Positions 52,075 to 63,913 of a DNA stretch of 64,000 bases are shown here, piece by piece. The stretch is from the NCBI RefSeq assembly GCF_030848805.1, contig NC_092362.1:18025642-18089641 (forward strand), read 5' to 3'. The position numbers and the translations under genes are program-made. Under the pieces are notes generated by a model, which was not told the origin of the DNA, did no database searches, and worked only from the letters and a program-made list of their open reading frames with translations. Each line of letters opens with the position of its first letter. Position 1 is the first letter of the stretch. The stretch comes from Temnothorax longispinosus. Its lineage: Eukaryota > Arthropoda > Insecta > Hymenoptera > Formicidae.

Positions 52075-52110
52075 ACTTATGTTTAAAGTTAGCACAGCCA
52101 TTCAAAAAAT
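52075..52110. repeat. Nested hairpin in the left terminal arm
   Basis: GCTGTGCTAAC pairs with GTTAGCACAGC around a loop of about 11 bases, within the outer inverted repeat. The same hairpin appears inverted in the right arm at about 55805-55840. Confidence 0.75.
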
Positions 52111-52334
52111 TGTGTTAAATAAAAAAAAAGGAACATATTCTTTTAGTGCTTTTTTGTTGCTAATTTGTTGCTCCATTCCCGATTTTGTAATTTCATTTTT
52201 AAACCCTGGAAACTACCCCCAAAGCTATTTCTCCTTAAAAAAATACTCTAAAATTGCAAATTAGTCAGATATTTAATTAATTATGTTCAAGATTAGTTAA
52301 TTACGTTTTACTGATTTTATTGCCAACCATTTGC

Positions 52335-53210
52335 ATTAATTCCGATTTTGTTGCTGCACCCTTAATGCTTAAAAACCACCCTTAGCTTATCCTACACCAG
52401 CACAACGCATTTAAATTGTAAATTAAACAGATTTCCGAATTGATTATGCATCCCTGATTTTGTTGCTCGCTATTTTTAACAAATTCGATTTTGTTGCTCC
52501 ACCCTTAATACTTAAAAACCACCCTTAGCTTATCCTACACCAGCACAACGCCTTAAAATTGTAAATTAAACAGATTTCCGAATTGATTACGTATCCCTGA
52601 TTTTGTTGCTCGCTATTTTTAACAAATACGATTTTGTTGCTCTACCCTTGACTCTTAAAAACCACCCTTAGCTTATCCTACATCAGCACAACTCCTTAAA
52701 GTCATAAATTGAACACATTTCCGAATTGATTACGAATCCCTGATTTTGTTGCTCGCTATTTTTAACAAATACGATTTTGTTGCTCCACCCTTAATTCTTA
52801 AAAACCACCCTTAGCTTATCCTGCACCAGCACAACGCCTTAAAGTCATAAATTGAACACATTTCCGAATTGATTACGTATCCCTGATTTTGTTGCTCGCT
52901 ATTTTTAACAAATACGATTTTGTTGCTCCACCCTTGATTCTCAAAAATCACCCTTAGCTTATCTTACATCAGCACAACGCCTTGAAATCATAAATTAAAC
53001 AGATTCCCGAATTGATTACGTATCCCTGATTTTGTTGCTCGCTATTTTTAACAAATACGATTTTGTTGCTCCACCCTTGATTCTCAAAAACCACCCTTAG
53101 CTTATCTTACATCAGCACAACGCCTTAAAATCATAAATTAAACAGTTTCCCGAATTGATTACGTATCCCTGATTTTGTGGCTCGCTATTTTTAACAAATT
53201 CGGATTTATT
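52335..53210. repeat. Left array: about six 143-bp units
   Basis: The landmark CCCTTAGCTTATC recurs at 52379, 52522, 52665, 52808, 52951 and 53094, exactly 143 bases apart. Each unit has two copies of a GATTTTGTTGCTC-type motif about 40 bases apart. Units differ by a few substitutions only; the outermost is the most diverged. Confidence 0.95.
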
Positions 53211-53485
53211 GCTACATCTTGCTTTTATAAAATTTGCATTTTTATCATATTTTAGCTGATAACAATTTTGTTGTATAATAATTTTGTTATATGTACATTA
53301 TGTTTTAAACATATTTTTGTATTCTAATATAAAATTTATTAAGTGTAATATTTTTCGTTAAATTACTTTTTTGCGTGTAATAAGATAGTATAAATTATTT
53401 AATTTTTTTTAAGGACAATGCAATAAATAAATCATATGTAACTAATAAGTAAGTTGTTCTGTTTTTTATATAATATATAATTTAT

Positions 53486-53785
53486 TTAATTATTGATGTA
53501 CATAAGAATATGTGGATGTACTTGTTTGGTTTTCTTTATTTTTTTTTCTGCTACTTGCAAATCATTATATTCTATCCAGTTTTCGGATCGCCGAGTTATT
53601 GCAGTGTAATGTCCGGTACATTTGTCAGTATCGGATCCTCGAGTCAGCATCAGTGGTTTTTTATAATCCACAATCCCTATCAATTTTAAATCATTTTCTT
53701 GATTTAGGGGATTTTTAATAGTGTTTGGTATGTCTTGTAATTTTATTGGTTCAGTTTTAGTGCCGAAATTACAGACATCAATGGC
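53486..53785 (-). pseudogene. C-terminal fragment of a ubiquitin-specific protease-like (peptidase C19) domain
   Basis: An open frame of about 99 codons runs from the edge of the right repeat array to a stop at 53486. It reads LIGIVDY, then a GHYTAI box (His codon at 53609-53611), then W-EYND-L-V and a final PHILMYINN. In USP/UCH proteases the GHYTA box holds the catalytic His, followed by W and an Asp/Asn in the DD/ND pair, and the domain ends in a hydrophobic strand, which this order matches. The Cys box and first half of the domain are absent: the frame runs upstream into repeat sequence. It is therefore probably a captured or decayed remnant and not an active enzyme. No ATG starts the fragment. 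Family assignment is by motif recognition. Confidence 0.6.
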
Positions 53786-55590
53786 GTTGTGCTGATGTAA
53801 GATAAGCTAAGGGTAATTTTTGAGAATCAAGGGTGGAGCAACAAAATCGTATTTGTTAAAAATAGCGAGCAACAAAATCAGGGATACGTAATCAATTCGG
53901 GAATCTGTTTAATTTATGATTTTAAGGCGTTGTGCTGATGTAAGATAAGCTAAGGGTGGTTTCTGAGAATCAAGGGTGGAGCAACAAAATCGTATTTGTT
54001 GAAAATAGCGAGCAACAAAATCAGGGATACGTAATCAATTCGGAAATGTGTTCAATTTATGACTTTAAGGCGTTGTGCTGGTGCAGGATAAGCTAAGGGT
54101 GGTTTTTAAGAATTAAGGGTGGAGCAACAAAATCGTATTTGTTGAAAATAGCGAGCAACAAAATCAGGGATACGTAATCAATTCGGAAATGTGTTCAATT
54201 TATGACTTTAAGGCGTTGTGCTGATGTAAGATAAGCTAAGGGTAATTTTTGAGAATCAAGGGTGGAGCAACAAAATCGTATTTGTTAAAAATAGCGAGCA
54301 ACAAAATCAGGGATACGTAATCAATTCGGGAATCTGTTTAATTTATGATTTTAAGGCGTTGTGCTGATGTAAGATAAGCTAAGGGTGGTTTTTAAGAATT
54401 AAGGGTGGAGCAACAAAATCGTATTTGTTAAAAATAGCGAGCAACAAAATCAGGGATACGTAATCAATTCGGAAATGTGTTCAATTTATGATTTTAAGGC
54501 GTTGTGCTGATGTAGGATAAGCTAAGGGTGGTTTTTAAGAGTCAAGGGTGGAGCAACAAAATCGTATTTGTTAAAAATAGCGAGCAACAAAATCAGGGAT
54601 ACGTAATCAATTCGGAAATGTGTTCAATTTATGACTTTGAGGCGTTGTGCTGATGTACGATAAGCTAAGGGTGATTTTTGAGAATCAAGGGTGGAGCAAC
54701 AAAATCGTATTTGTTGAAAATAGCGAGCAACAAAATCAGGGATACGTAATCAATTCGGAAATGTGTTCAATTTATGACTTTAAGGCGTTGTGCTGGTGCA
54801 GGATAAGCTAAGGGTGGTTTTTAAGAATTAAGGGTGGAGCAACAAAATCGTATTTGTTAAAAATAGCGAGCAACAAAATCAGGGATACGTAATCAATTCG
54901 GGAATCTGTTTAATTTATGATTTTAAGGCGTTGTGCTGATGTAAGATAAGCTAAGGGTGGTTTTTGAGAATCAAGGGTGGAGCAACAAAATCGTATTTGT
55001 TAAAAATAGCGAGCAACAAAATCAGGGATACGTAATCAATTCGGAAATGTGTTCAATTTATGACTTTAAGGCGTTGTGCTGGTGCAGGATAAGCTAAGGG
55101 TGGTTTTTAAGAATTAAGGGTGGAGCAACAAAATCGTATTTGTTAAAAATAGCGAGCAACAAAATCAGGGATTCGTAATCAATTCGGAAATGTGTTCAAT
55201 TTATGACTTTAAGGAGTTGTGCTGATGTAGGATAAGCTAAGGGTGGTTTTTAAGAGTCAAGGGTAGAGCAACAAAATCGTATTTGTAAAAATAGCGAGCA
55301 ACAAAATCAGGGATACGTAATCAATTCGGAAATCTGTTTAATTTACAATTTTAAGGCGTTGTGCTGGTGTAGGATAAGCTAAGGGTGGTTTTTAAGCATT
55401 AAGGGTGGAGCAACAAAATCGAATTTGTTAAAAATAGCGAGCAACAAAATCAGGGATGCATAATCAATTCGGAAATCTGTTTAATTTACAATTTAAATGC
55501 GTTGTGCTGGTGTAGGATAAGCTAAGGGTGGTTTTTAAGCATTAAGGGTGCAGCAACAAAATCGGAATTAATGCAAATGGTTGGCAATAA
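53785..55590. repeat. Right array: about thirteen 143-bp units, inverted
   Basis: The GGG of the landmark GCTAAGGGT falls at 53811, 53954, 54097, 54240, 54383, 54526, 54669, 54812, 54955, 55098, 55241, 55383 and 55526. All steps are 143 except one of 142, caused by a missing T near 55287. The units are the reverse complement of those in the left array. Variants recur within the array (GATGTAAGAT versus GGTGCAGGAT), pointing to expansion by unequal exchange of multi-unit blocks. Confidence 0.95.
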
Positions 55591-55951
55591 AATCAGTAAA
55601 ACGTAATTAACTAATCTTGAACATAATTAATTAAATATCTGACTAATTTGCAATTTTAGAGTATTTTTTTAAGGAGAAATAGCTTTGGGGGTAGTTTCCA
55701 GGGTTTAAAAATGAAATTACAAAATCGGGAATGGAGCAACAAATTAGCAACAAAAAAGCACTAAAAGATTATGTCTTTTTTTTTATTTAACACAATTTTT
55801 TGAATGGCTGTGCTAACTTTAAACATAAGTTAGCACAGCTACTATTTTCTCCGAAACGGCTGGAGCAACAAAATTGGGAATTGAGCAACAAATTAGCAAC
55901 AAAAGAGCACTAAATTTCTGTATAAATTTTAATCGATTGTGCTAAATGACC

Positions 55952-57247
55952 CAGTTCGATGGAATTCGTTTCCATCCGTCGAACAAATTTCAAAGTGGAG
56001 CATTCTCTTTATTGGTAGTAACCAGGTAGCTAAAATAGTAACTAGAGCTAATTAATATCAGCAAAGAGTCCAAGTAAACCAGAATCTAGTCAGGATATTA
56101 TTTCTAACACACAGATTTTCCTAAAAATATTAAACAGAATGACACTTTACTACGTGTAATTGATGCAGTAATAAAATTAATATTCATTCATCCACAATGA
56201 ATATAAATGTAGAAAAAGTTAGTTAATCCGAATGAGATCTCGATGGGATTTATAACGTTGTTGCAGCTGTTAACAAAATAAACGACAGAAAATACTTTAT
56301 CAAGCTGATGATCTTTATCAGTAGTGTACGAATCTTTATGCGAATTTGCTCAAAGAATCGCCATACATAAATCACACCATACATATAAATCACGATCGAT
56401 AAAGTCATCCTTTTAAGGCAGATATTGAAAAAGGGAGGTATACGGTTTGGCAGGACAGATGGGCCAATTAAAATTAAATCACTACAGCTCGATGTGTTTG
56501 AATTCGCGCGACCAGTATCGAGCCCATAGCTACTTTTTCGAAGAAGACACCTGGCGCCTCATACTTGCACTCAATTCTTCTACATGGCTAACCGGGTATA
56601 AACTGAAATAATAATAGCATACGACGACAAAAAGTGATGATGGCGCGATGGTGTAAAATGGTGGTACCTGCAAGGTAGATGTACAGGGTATTTTATTTTA
56701 ATGTACTATTCAAAATAGCTGTTAAAATAGCCTCGAGGAAAAAATACAAAACTAGGTAAATTTTTCTCTCTTTCTTTCTCCCCCCTCTTTTTCGAAATAT
56801 AATACTTCAATTATATTAAATTCAATAATATTTAAAATATTACATATAAAGAATAAAGAAATTAAATAACGAATTAAGCTGGGAGAATAAGAACAAGTAA
56901 CAGGTGGCTCGTAATTTCAACGAACAGAGAATAAAACAAATGGTAATGGACAATAACAATATTGTCGAAAACAGAAGATAGAGACAAATTTTGTTGTAGA
57001 ATTGGTCGTAATAATTTTTATTTTTGCTTGTTTTATTTCTGCTTTAATACATAATATTTCTATTAATTCTTTATTAGTTTTGTTGTAAATTTGTAATATC
57101 TGCCATTTTAAGTTGTTAATGAAGGTAAAAATGAAAAATTTGTAATACTTTAGTATATAGATAGGAGTAAAACTCGTAAAATACAAAATGGATATTAAAA
57201 TCTGATATAAAGTTTTATGATATCAAAAAACATATATTTATTTCATG

Positions 57248-57250
<3 letters not shown>
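55952..57250. other. Non-coding stretch
   Basis: Mostly AT-rich sequence right of the foldback element. I see no gene or structured repeat. Confidence 0.5.

Positions 57251-57300
<50 letters not shown>
57251..57300. repeat. (CA)25 microsatellite
   Basis: Fifty uninterrupted bases of CA. Confidence 0.95.
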
Positions 57301-57301
<1 letters not shown>

Positions 57302-60208
57302 CCAAATACCAAAAGTTTTAAAGGCTATATTTTTAAAGATTACTTACATACTATATCTGATCTTTCGATATTCGATTGATAGGTAACTAATTTGGCGGTT
57401 TGTTTGAACATCTGGATGTTTGACTAGTCGAATATTTGGAGACCAGGATTTTCGGGACGCTAGTATACTCGAAAGCCTAAATATTTTTTGGTGTTTGCAT
57501 ACTCGAGTCAATATTGAATGTTTCCGTAGTGATCGGGCTTTAAATTATACGCTCCGAATCGCGCGCACGAGCCAATGCATCTCAGTTTCATAGAACAGCT
57601 GTAGTTTGAGATCTAACGGCATCAAACATTCGAAAATCCAGCCAAATGCAATGTTTATACAATTACCATTACAATTTATATCGTTAACGCGCGTTAGTAC
57701 GGACGGCTTTCAATAATCTCAATAATAAAGGAAAATGCTATAAAATTAAAAAAAAAATTTGAAAAATTATAACACTGAAATTAGAGTAAAGAAAGACAAT
57801 CTATACAATCTTTATGAAAATTTGTTGATATCTTTGAAAAACTCAAGCATTTTTTCAAACCTCTGTATATCTTTTGTACCTCCAGTTTATAATGTCGATG
57901 AAAAGACAATAGATTAGTGGTCAAAAGGATGTGGAAACGAGAGGAAAAAAACTTGGAGAGCAACAAGGAAGAAGTAGCAACACGGAGAATTTATTGCCGT
58001 GCGGTCCGAAAGACCGACGAGAAGTAGGCAGGAACGTTTAGAGGCAGCCGCGCCAACAAATAAGAAGTTCGAGGCGAGAGGAGGGACGAAATGCTTACAA
58101 ATGAGAGGTAGGAGAGAAGAAGAATCTAAAAAGCCTACTATGTAACAGGTGTAATGGGTGAACCTTGAACGCAACGAAATTTTGCGCGCATCTGAGCCAC
58201 TCGCGACTCGACTGTTTAACATTGACATTTAATGACATCATTTTTTCTGTTCAATCAACGCAGATAAGAAATTAATCTCGGGTAGTCCAACAGCGGATAT
58301 CCTGAACGAACATTTCCATTGAGGCATCAACTTCATATTATTTCTCATATTATTGAGAAATTGTGAGATTGAATACTGAAATTGAAAAAATTATAAAATT
58401 CGTAAAAAATATTGTTTTCCTTATCAGCCTCTAAAAGTGCTCTATAAGCGCTGTGTATTCTGATATTCATTGAATTAAAAATGTACAGACTTAGTATTCA
58501 CGCTGTACGCTCTAAATCTAAATGCTTATAAAAACCCAAGTACCAAGAAAATAATAGTCCAAAATTTAATAATTTAAAATCGTAAAAGTACGAAAGGTTC
58601 TATGATCGTTAATTTTTAAAGCTTAACCAATGGAAATCGGATTTATCGAGAATTTTAAAGATCTAACAAACAATTAAATTCTTCAGGAGTTTCAAATATT
58701 CAGGTGTTCAAAGAATTCAAAATTTTATAAATGCACAAATTTTAAAATTAATTTCTCCTTTAAATCATCGAAGATATGTCAATTTACGTATATTCTATCG
58801 CGCGGAATATTGCTTTTCGTCACATACTATGTAAGAAACATCGATCCTTTGGGAACCACTGACCGAGAGCCTCGGGACGTCAAACGTAAGGCTGCCGTAA
58901 GAGGAAGAGGATGGCGATCCGATCTCCGATAAGAGTCGCTTCTGTATGTATACGAGCGGTGAATACAAGAGCGCGGGAAGAGGTAAAGGGACCTCATGCA
59001 CCTCATCTTCGGTTCGAGGCGCGTGGTTAGATATCGATATCTCTCACGATGCGTTTTCTCCCGCACGGATACATATCGATCGGCGTCTTACAAAGAAGCG
59101 GAGACTAGAGACTAGAGATAAACGATGCTTGATTGATTAATCAAAGTAATACCCCTTTCCTTAGTTTCAATACATTTTTTTTAAATGGCTATTCAAATCT
59201 TAGTTTATAAGGAAATTGACATTTTATAGTTCAGTGTCTCAAAATACCGAGAAATATTGAAATATAAATAATTGAATATAAATTTAAAATAGATTTGTTG
59301 ACTAGACTTTTTAAGAATATTACACGCAAAATAACCATTTTCCAGTCTGTCTACAAAACTTACATTGCTTTTATTCTGCCGCAATTATTACGATAACGAT
59401 TAACTGTCAGCATAAGTAAATATATACTTTTCAATGGTTCCACGAATAAATTAAGAATCGGTCCATTAATCAGTTAAAAAAAACTGACATATTAGTCCCG
59501 ACGTGTTTCGAAAAAAGATCAATTGTAACATGTTTCTTCAACTCGATTATTTCCGAATCGATTTTCTCTTTGATACTTTCGTGCCTAGAGAAGCGAGAGG
59601 AAGGGTGGATGACCGCGAGAGTCGGACGAGAGAAGCTTGATTCAACTTGTTAACTCCGGTAGCTGAATAGCACTTCGGCAACTTTGCGATCGCGCGCGGC
59701 AGGTACATACACCTACTTAACGACCCAAGCCCAACCCAGCTACCTGTTCGACCATAGAGAATGATCGTTTTCCTAGCGCCGGCGATCGTTCATCGGTAGC
59801 AACGGTTGCGGAAACGAGCAAACCGCAAGATGAAAGGAGAAGGATGAAGAAGAGGGATGACGATAGGCGAGGGAAAACGAGAACGATGAGAATCGGTCCG
59901 GAGATTAACGCTTCGAGCGCGAGAGTCGAATGTTATCGTGCTAAATGACTGAAATCAGTGCGTTCGCGTAGTGTGGTTGAGATACATCTTTAAGCCTTTA
60001 TCGCGTCGCATTAACTTCAAGCAATAATCTAAATAAATATAACGTATTTTATTGTGTCAAAGTTTTATTAATCTTGCACTTTCCATTATACAATAGGTAA
60101 AGGAAAGGAATATTGCCACGTAACAATACACATCTTTCATTTTGTAAAAAATGAACAAGAGCCAAGAGTAGGATAATAAATTCATTTTTATTTAATTTGT
60201 ATTATATT

Positions 60209-60211
<3 letters not shown>
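57301..60211. other. Non-coding stretch
   Basis: AT-rich sequence with CpG-richer patches at 57.9-58.2, 58.8-59.1 and 59.55-60.0 kb. Frames up to 104 codons have no recognisable domain. Confidence 0.45.

Positions 60212-60249
<38 letters not shown>
60212..60249. repeat. (TA)19 microsatellite
   Basis: Thirty-eight bases of alternating TA. Confidence 0.95.
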
Positions 60250-60251
<2 letters not shown>

Positions 60252-63229
60252 TATCCTAAATTATTATATTTCCAAGTTTTACTTTGGAAAATCTTTGACA
60301 CATACATCTTAGTTGAATATTTTTATATTCTATACAAAACGTTGTGAAGACATATATAAGCGCCTATAACAATGCCAAAGTGTAATTTATTATATATTTG
60401 TGTAAGTAATTTATCGTCGTAATACTTTGGAAGGTGATCTTCGCGGCCATATTTTACAATCAGAGAAACCAGTTATGTACATTTATGGAGATATTATATA
60501 AGAATTACTAGCATATATTATGTTGTATAAAAAATCTTATGAATTATGAAACGCGTTAAATACGACGCGATGTTAGTACGCGCATACGAAAGAAGATTTG
60601 TTATCGAGGATAAAACAGCTTTTATAATATGGTATCAATATTGTGTGTACACACATATATACATAATTTAATATTCAATCTTGACGTACCGAATAATGTT
60701 CGATTTCCAATTTTGCATTTGATTTTAGTATTTTATACATTTTAATATCTTTGTATTCGAATCGTGTCATTATACATATGGAAGGTTAAGAGCCATAGTG
60801 GTGTAAGTCAAATTTTTTAAAATATTGACTTACCTCTCCATATATATATAACTTTAATTTTAATCGACAAGTATATATGGCATGCACACATAATTTGTTT
60901 CATGTACAAAATACTATAAGAAAGATTATAAGCATAAAATTATCTTCACTTCTTTTCTATAATGGATATATTAAAACAATAGCATCACGCGTTATATTAT
61001 ACGAGCTACTTTTTTTTTGCGCCAATGAAATATGTCGATGCAAACACGCCGGATGTTCGGGATCACTTTGAAAAGTCTGACAAGCTTCACGTTTATCGCA
61101 TCGTATATTCAGCATCCGAATGTGGTAGTAGTTTATACTAACACGAGAGAGCAGTGCAGCCTCTGAAACGCGAGATGCGCGACCTTCAACTCATCCCAGG
61201 GTCGATCGATAGGCGCCACGCGCATCTCCTGACCTATATAAACATCGGAAATTCCGGGCGAGGGAGTGCGAGCGGCCGGCGAGTGCGAAGCACCTTGCGA
61301 ACTTTCTCCATGTAAATAACAAACAAAGTATAAAAATGTCTGGGATCTTTGCACTTCGATACGCGTTATCGAATTTTGCTAGACAGTATATAGAAACAAA
61401 TTTTAACACTGTAAGCCGTATGATAAACTGCAACATCTACGTAAATCCATCTATAAACATATTGCGCAACGATTTTAAATTAGAGGCGGGTTATCGCATC
61501 ACACCGTGAACATTGTTATGCCGTGTGCCAAAACCGTGTTAACGAAAGGCTAAAGGATGTTACAGGGAGTAGCGGGGATAATCGATTACTACTTATTAGT
61601 TTTCAAATTGCCGGACATTGGCTGTTTTCGTATAGGAGCACCCGCACAACGAGTCTCCTACCACATTGGAAATTTCAAAAACGTGATTCACGGGTAAATA
61701 AAACGCGCGCTAGCGGCTTCGAACTGGCGATCGATTAAAATGCAAATTCACCATCGTCCAATTAACAGTAAACATGCAGCTTGTCTCGCGTGGACGTCGA
61801 TTTTTGTTTTAGCCTTATGTACGAGTCGCGACAAAGCGCGATCTCGTGCCGATAGGCAATTAACGATCCTCGTTGGCGAGGAAAAGGCGAAAAATTCGTC
61901 GCCGGAAATCGTGAATCGCTACATCACGTCCGTTGCGTACCTTCGCCATCGGATTGCCGGTAGTGCCATGCCGGTACGATCTGCTTACATTAAAGTAGCG
62001 AATTGCGGCGAAAGGCAATTGCGACACTTGGCGTTATGAAGATGTGCGTGAGCGTTAATTACTCCGTTAAATCCGCCGCGTCGCAACGTTAGTGGGAGTA
62101 TTAGACATCGTGATACCGGCGATATAAAATATTGATAATAATGATAATATATACCCGGCTGCTGCCTGTCACAGGCACATCGCAAGTATATTATACGCCC
62201 AACGGTAGATAGACTCTGGTTGCCTATCAGAGCCGGTCTCATTAACATTGATTAATTTTAATTGTGTTTTCCTTTGTTTTTATCATAAAAAAACTAACAG
62301 TCCGTATTGTTGTCAATTAATATTATACTTAATTGAACTGAGACTTATAATTAAACTGCGACAAGTTAAATTATACTGTAAGAAATGAATAAATTATCAA
62401 TTTAATATTTATTACATTTATTATGAAGATAATTAAAAAGAAGTTTCTAAATCGGTGGAATCGTATAAGTAATGTTAAAGCAAAATATTGACGCTTGCAA
62501 ACATAATAAGATAAATATATAGGAGCTTCGTGTCGCGCTACGATTATGGCGAATAATCTCCGAGATTAACGGCTTTAGATTATAACGGAGAATATCTAAG
62601 TTTAGCACCTTTCGGCCTCGAAAGACAGATTGTCGTATATCATTTTACTTGTAAGCAATCTAAAGTTCTGCGGAAGATTCGAGGGATCAATTAACAGAAA
62701 TATTGTACCAGTCGCAATAACATTCGCTAATAATACATCCGAGTCAGATATTGCTTGTCGCAACAAATGATGCAAATTTATTAATGCGGGTGTATGTACT
62801 TCATGGTTCATCCGCACGAATACGCTTCGCTCCAATTTGAAGCTTGTGATGTAGCTTTCGCTGCAACATTCGTTTTGTTACAGTTGGAATAAGCCCTTTG
62901 CGTCTTATGGTCACTGACTTTCATTTATCACGAGAAACTATAATCGAGTGGAATTTTGTATCCCAATTTCGTGACTCGCAAACCCAAATGTGACGCATCA
63001 ACGACGAATTAAAATTGACATTTTTTAAATACAGAATTTGAATACATTTGTTTGAAATAATTAGGAATTACTTAAAATTCGTATCCTAGCGTTATATTAG
63101 AGCGCCATCAGCCGATCTTTGATCCATCTTTCGCGTATTTGACATATCCGTAATGCATAAAAAAAGTAATACGTAATTGTGCGATAAACCGTGATATATT
63201 TTTCAATGCGAGCCAGAACACTATACATC
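60250..63229. other. Non-coding stretch
   Basis: AT-rich to about 61.0 kb, with a CpG-richer part at 61.1-62.1 kb, then AT-rich again. No gene or RNA is recognised. Confidence 0.45.
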
Positions 63230-63600
63230 CGAGTCGCCTGGCTGGAGTGGATCGGTCCGTAGGCGCGACGCAGCTTCTGCTGGTGCACGAGCGGAGAGCG
63301 ATATTGATTTCCAGCGGGAGTGGAGGAGGAACGACGAGACGACATACCGCACACAGCGCGCCCGTGTGCATTGTGCCGTGGAACGAACCCAACCGACCTG
63401 TGCAACTCCGTGCCGTGTTGGGGGAGGGAGGGGTGGTGGATTCACGGTCAAGGCCGGTGAAACCAACCCTCCGTGTTATCCTCGTGCGACCCTCGCTCTC
63501 ACCCACCCGGCACGCGCGCCCGGTTAAGCTTTACGGTGTTGTGATTAACGACTTCAACCTCCGCGCTCGTGTATCTATATCTCGCGGCTAGAACGATCAA
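63230..63600. promoter_or_regulatory. CpG-rich island, possible promoter or 5' exon
   Basis: GC- and CpG-rich block with sharp AT-rich borders and frames open on both strands, none with a known domain. A minus-strand donor-like GGTGAGAG occurs near 63500. It could be a distal first exon or promoter of the minus-strand klumpfuss-like gene or of a gene outside the window; the orientation cannot be decided. Confidence 0.3.
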
Positions 63601-63874
63601 CGTCATCCTGTAGCTGAGATGTGGTGCAAAGTTCGTTAATAGGTTTATTTAGAGCATTAAGGTCCTGTGTCTGACAATGAGTACACAATAAGGCACACAT
63701 AAAAATTCTCCACAATTCACAGATTAACGTGAAGCCAAGTTCTTGAAAGAAATACCAATCTTATAATGCAAATTTTAAAATATATATTTTGTATGACTAA
63801 CTTCTTTGCTCTATTATATTAAATTGAGACTATTTAAAAGTATTCTTATATACATCTATTATATTCGTCATTAT

Positions 63875-63913
63875 AATAGTTAACATTAATAGTTAACATT
63901 AATAGTTAACATT
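63875..63913. repeat. Three tandem copies of a 13-mer
   Basis: AATAGTTAACATT repeated three times without mismatch. Confidence 0.85.

Larger units (their letters stand above)
52006..55942. mobile_element. Foldback element with converging 143-bp repeat arrays
   Basis: Clearly matching inverted arms begin at 52042 (CCAGCCGTTTCGGAGAAAAT) and end at 55862. Each arm has, from outside in, a terminal block with a small nested hairpin, a roughly 250-base unique block, and an array of 143-bp units in opposite orientation in the two arms. A non-repeated core (about 53215-53785) lies between. Beyond the matched ends the right side continues with related sequence to GATTGTGC near 55942; the left side has only GCACAATC at 52033-52040. 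A 9-base direct repeat TAAATGACC flanks the whole (51997-52005 and 55943-55951) and may be the target duplication. The core carries a protease-domain fragment but no transposase was seen, so the element is probably non-autonomous. The superfamily is not recognised. Confidence 0.85.

Noticed and set aside
52042..55862. CRISPR array
   Set aside because: The 143-bp units are contiguous tandem repeats in two mirrored arms with no unique spacers, in an animal genome.
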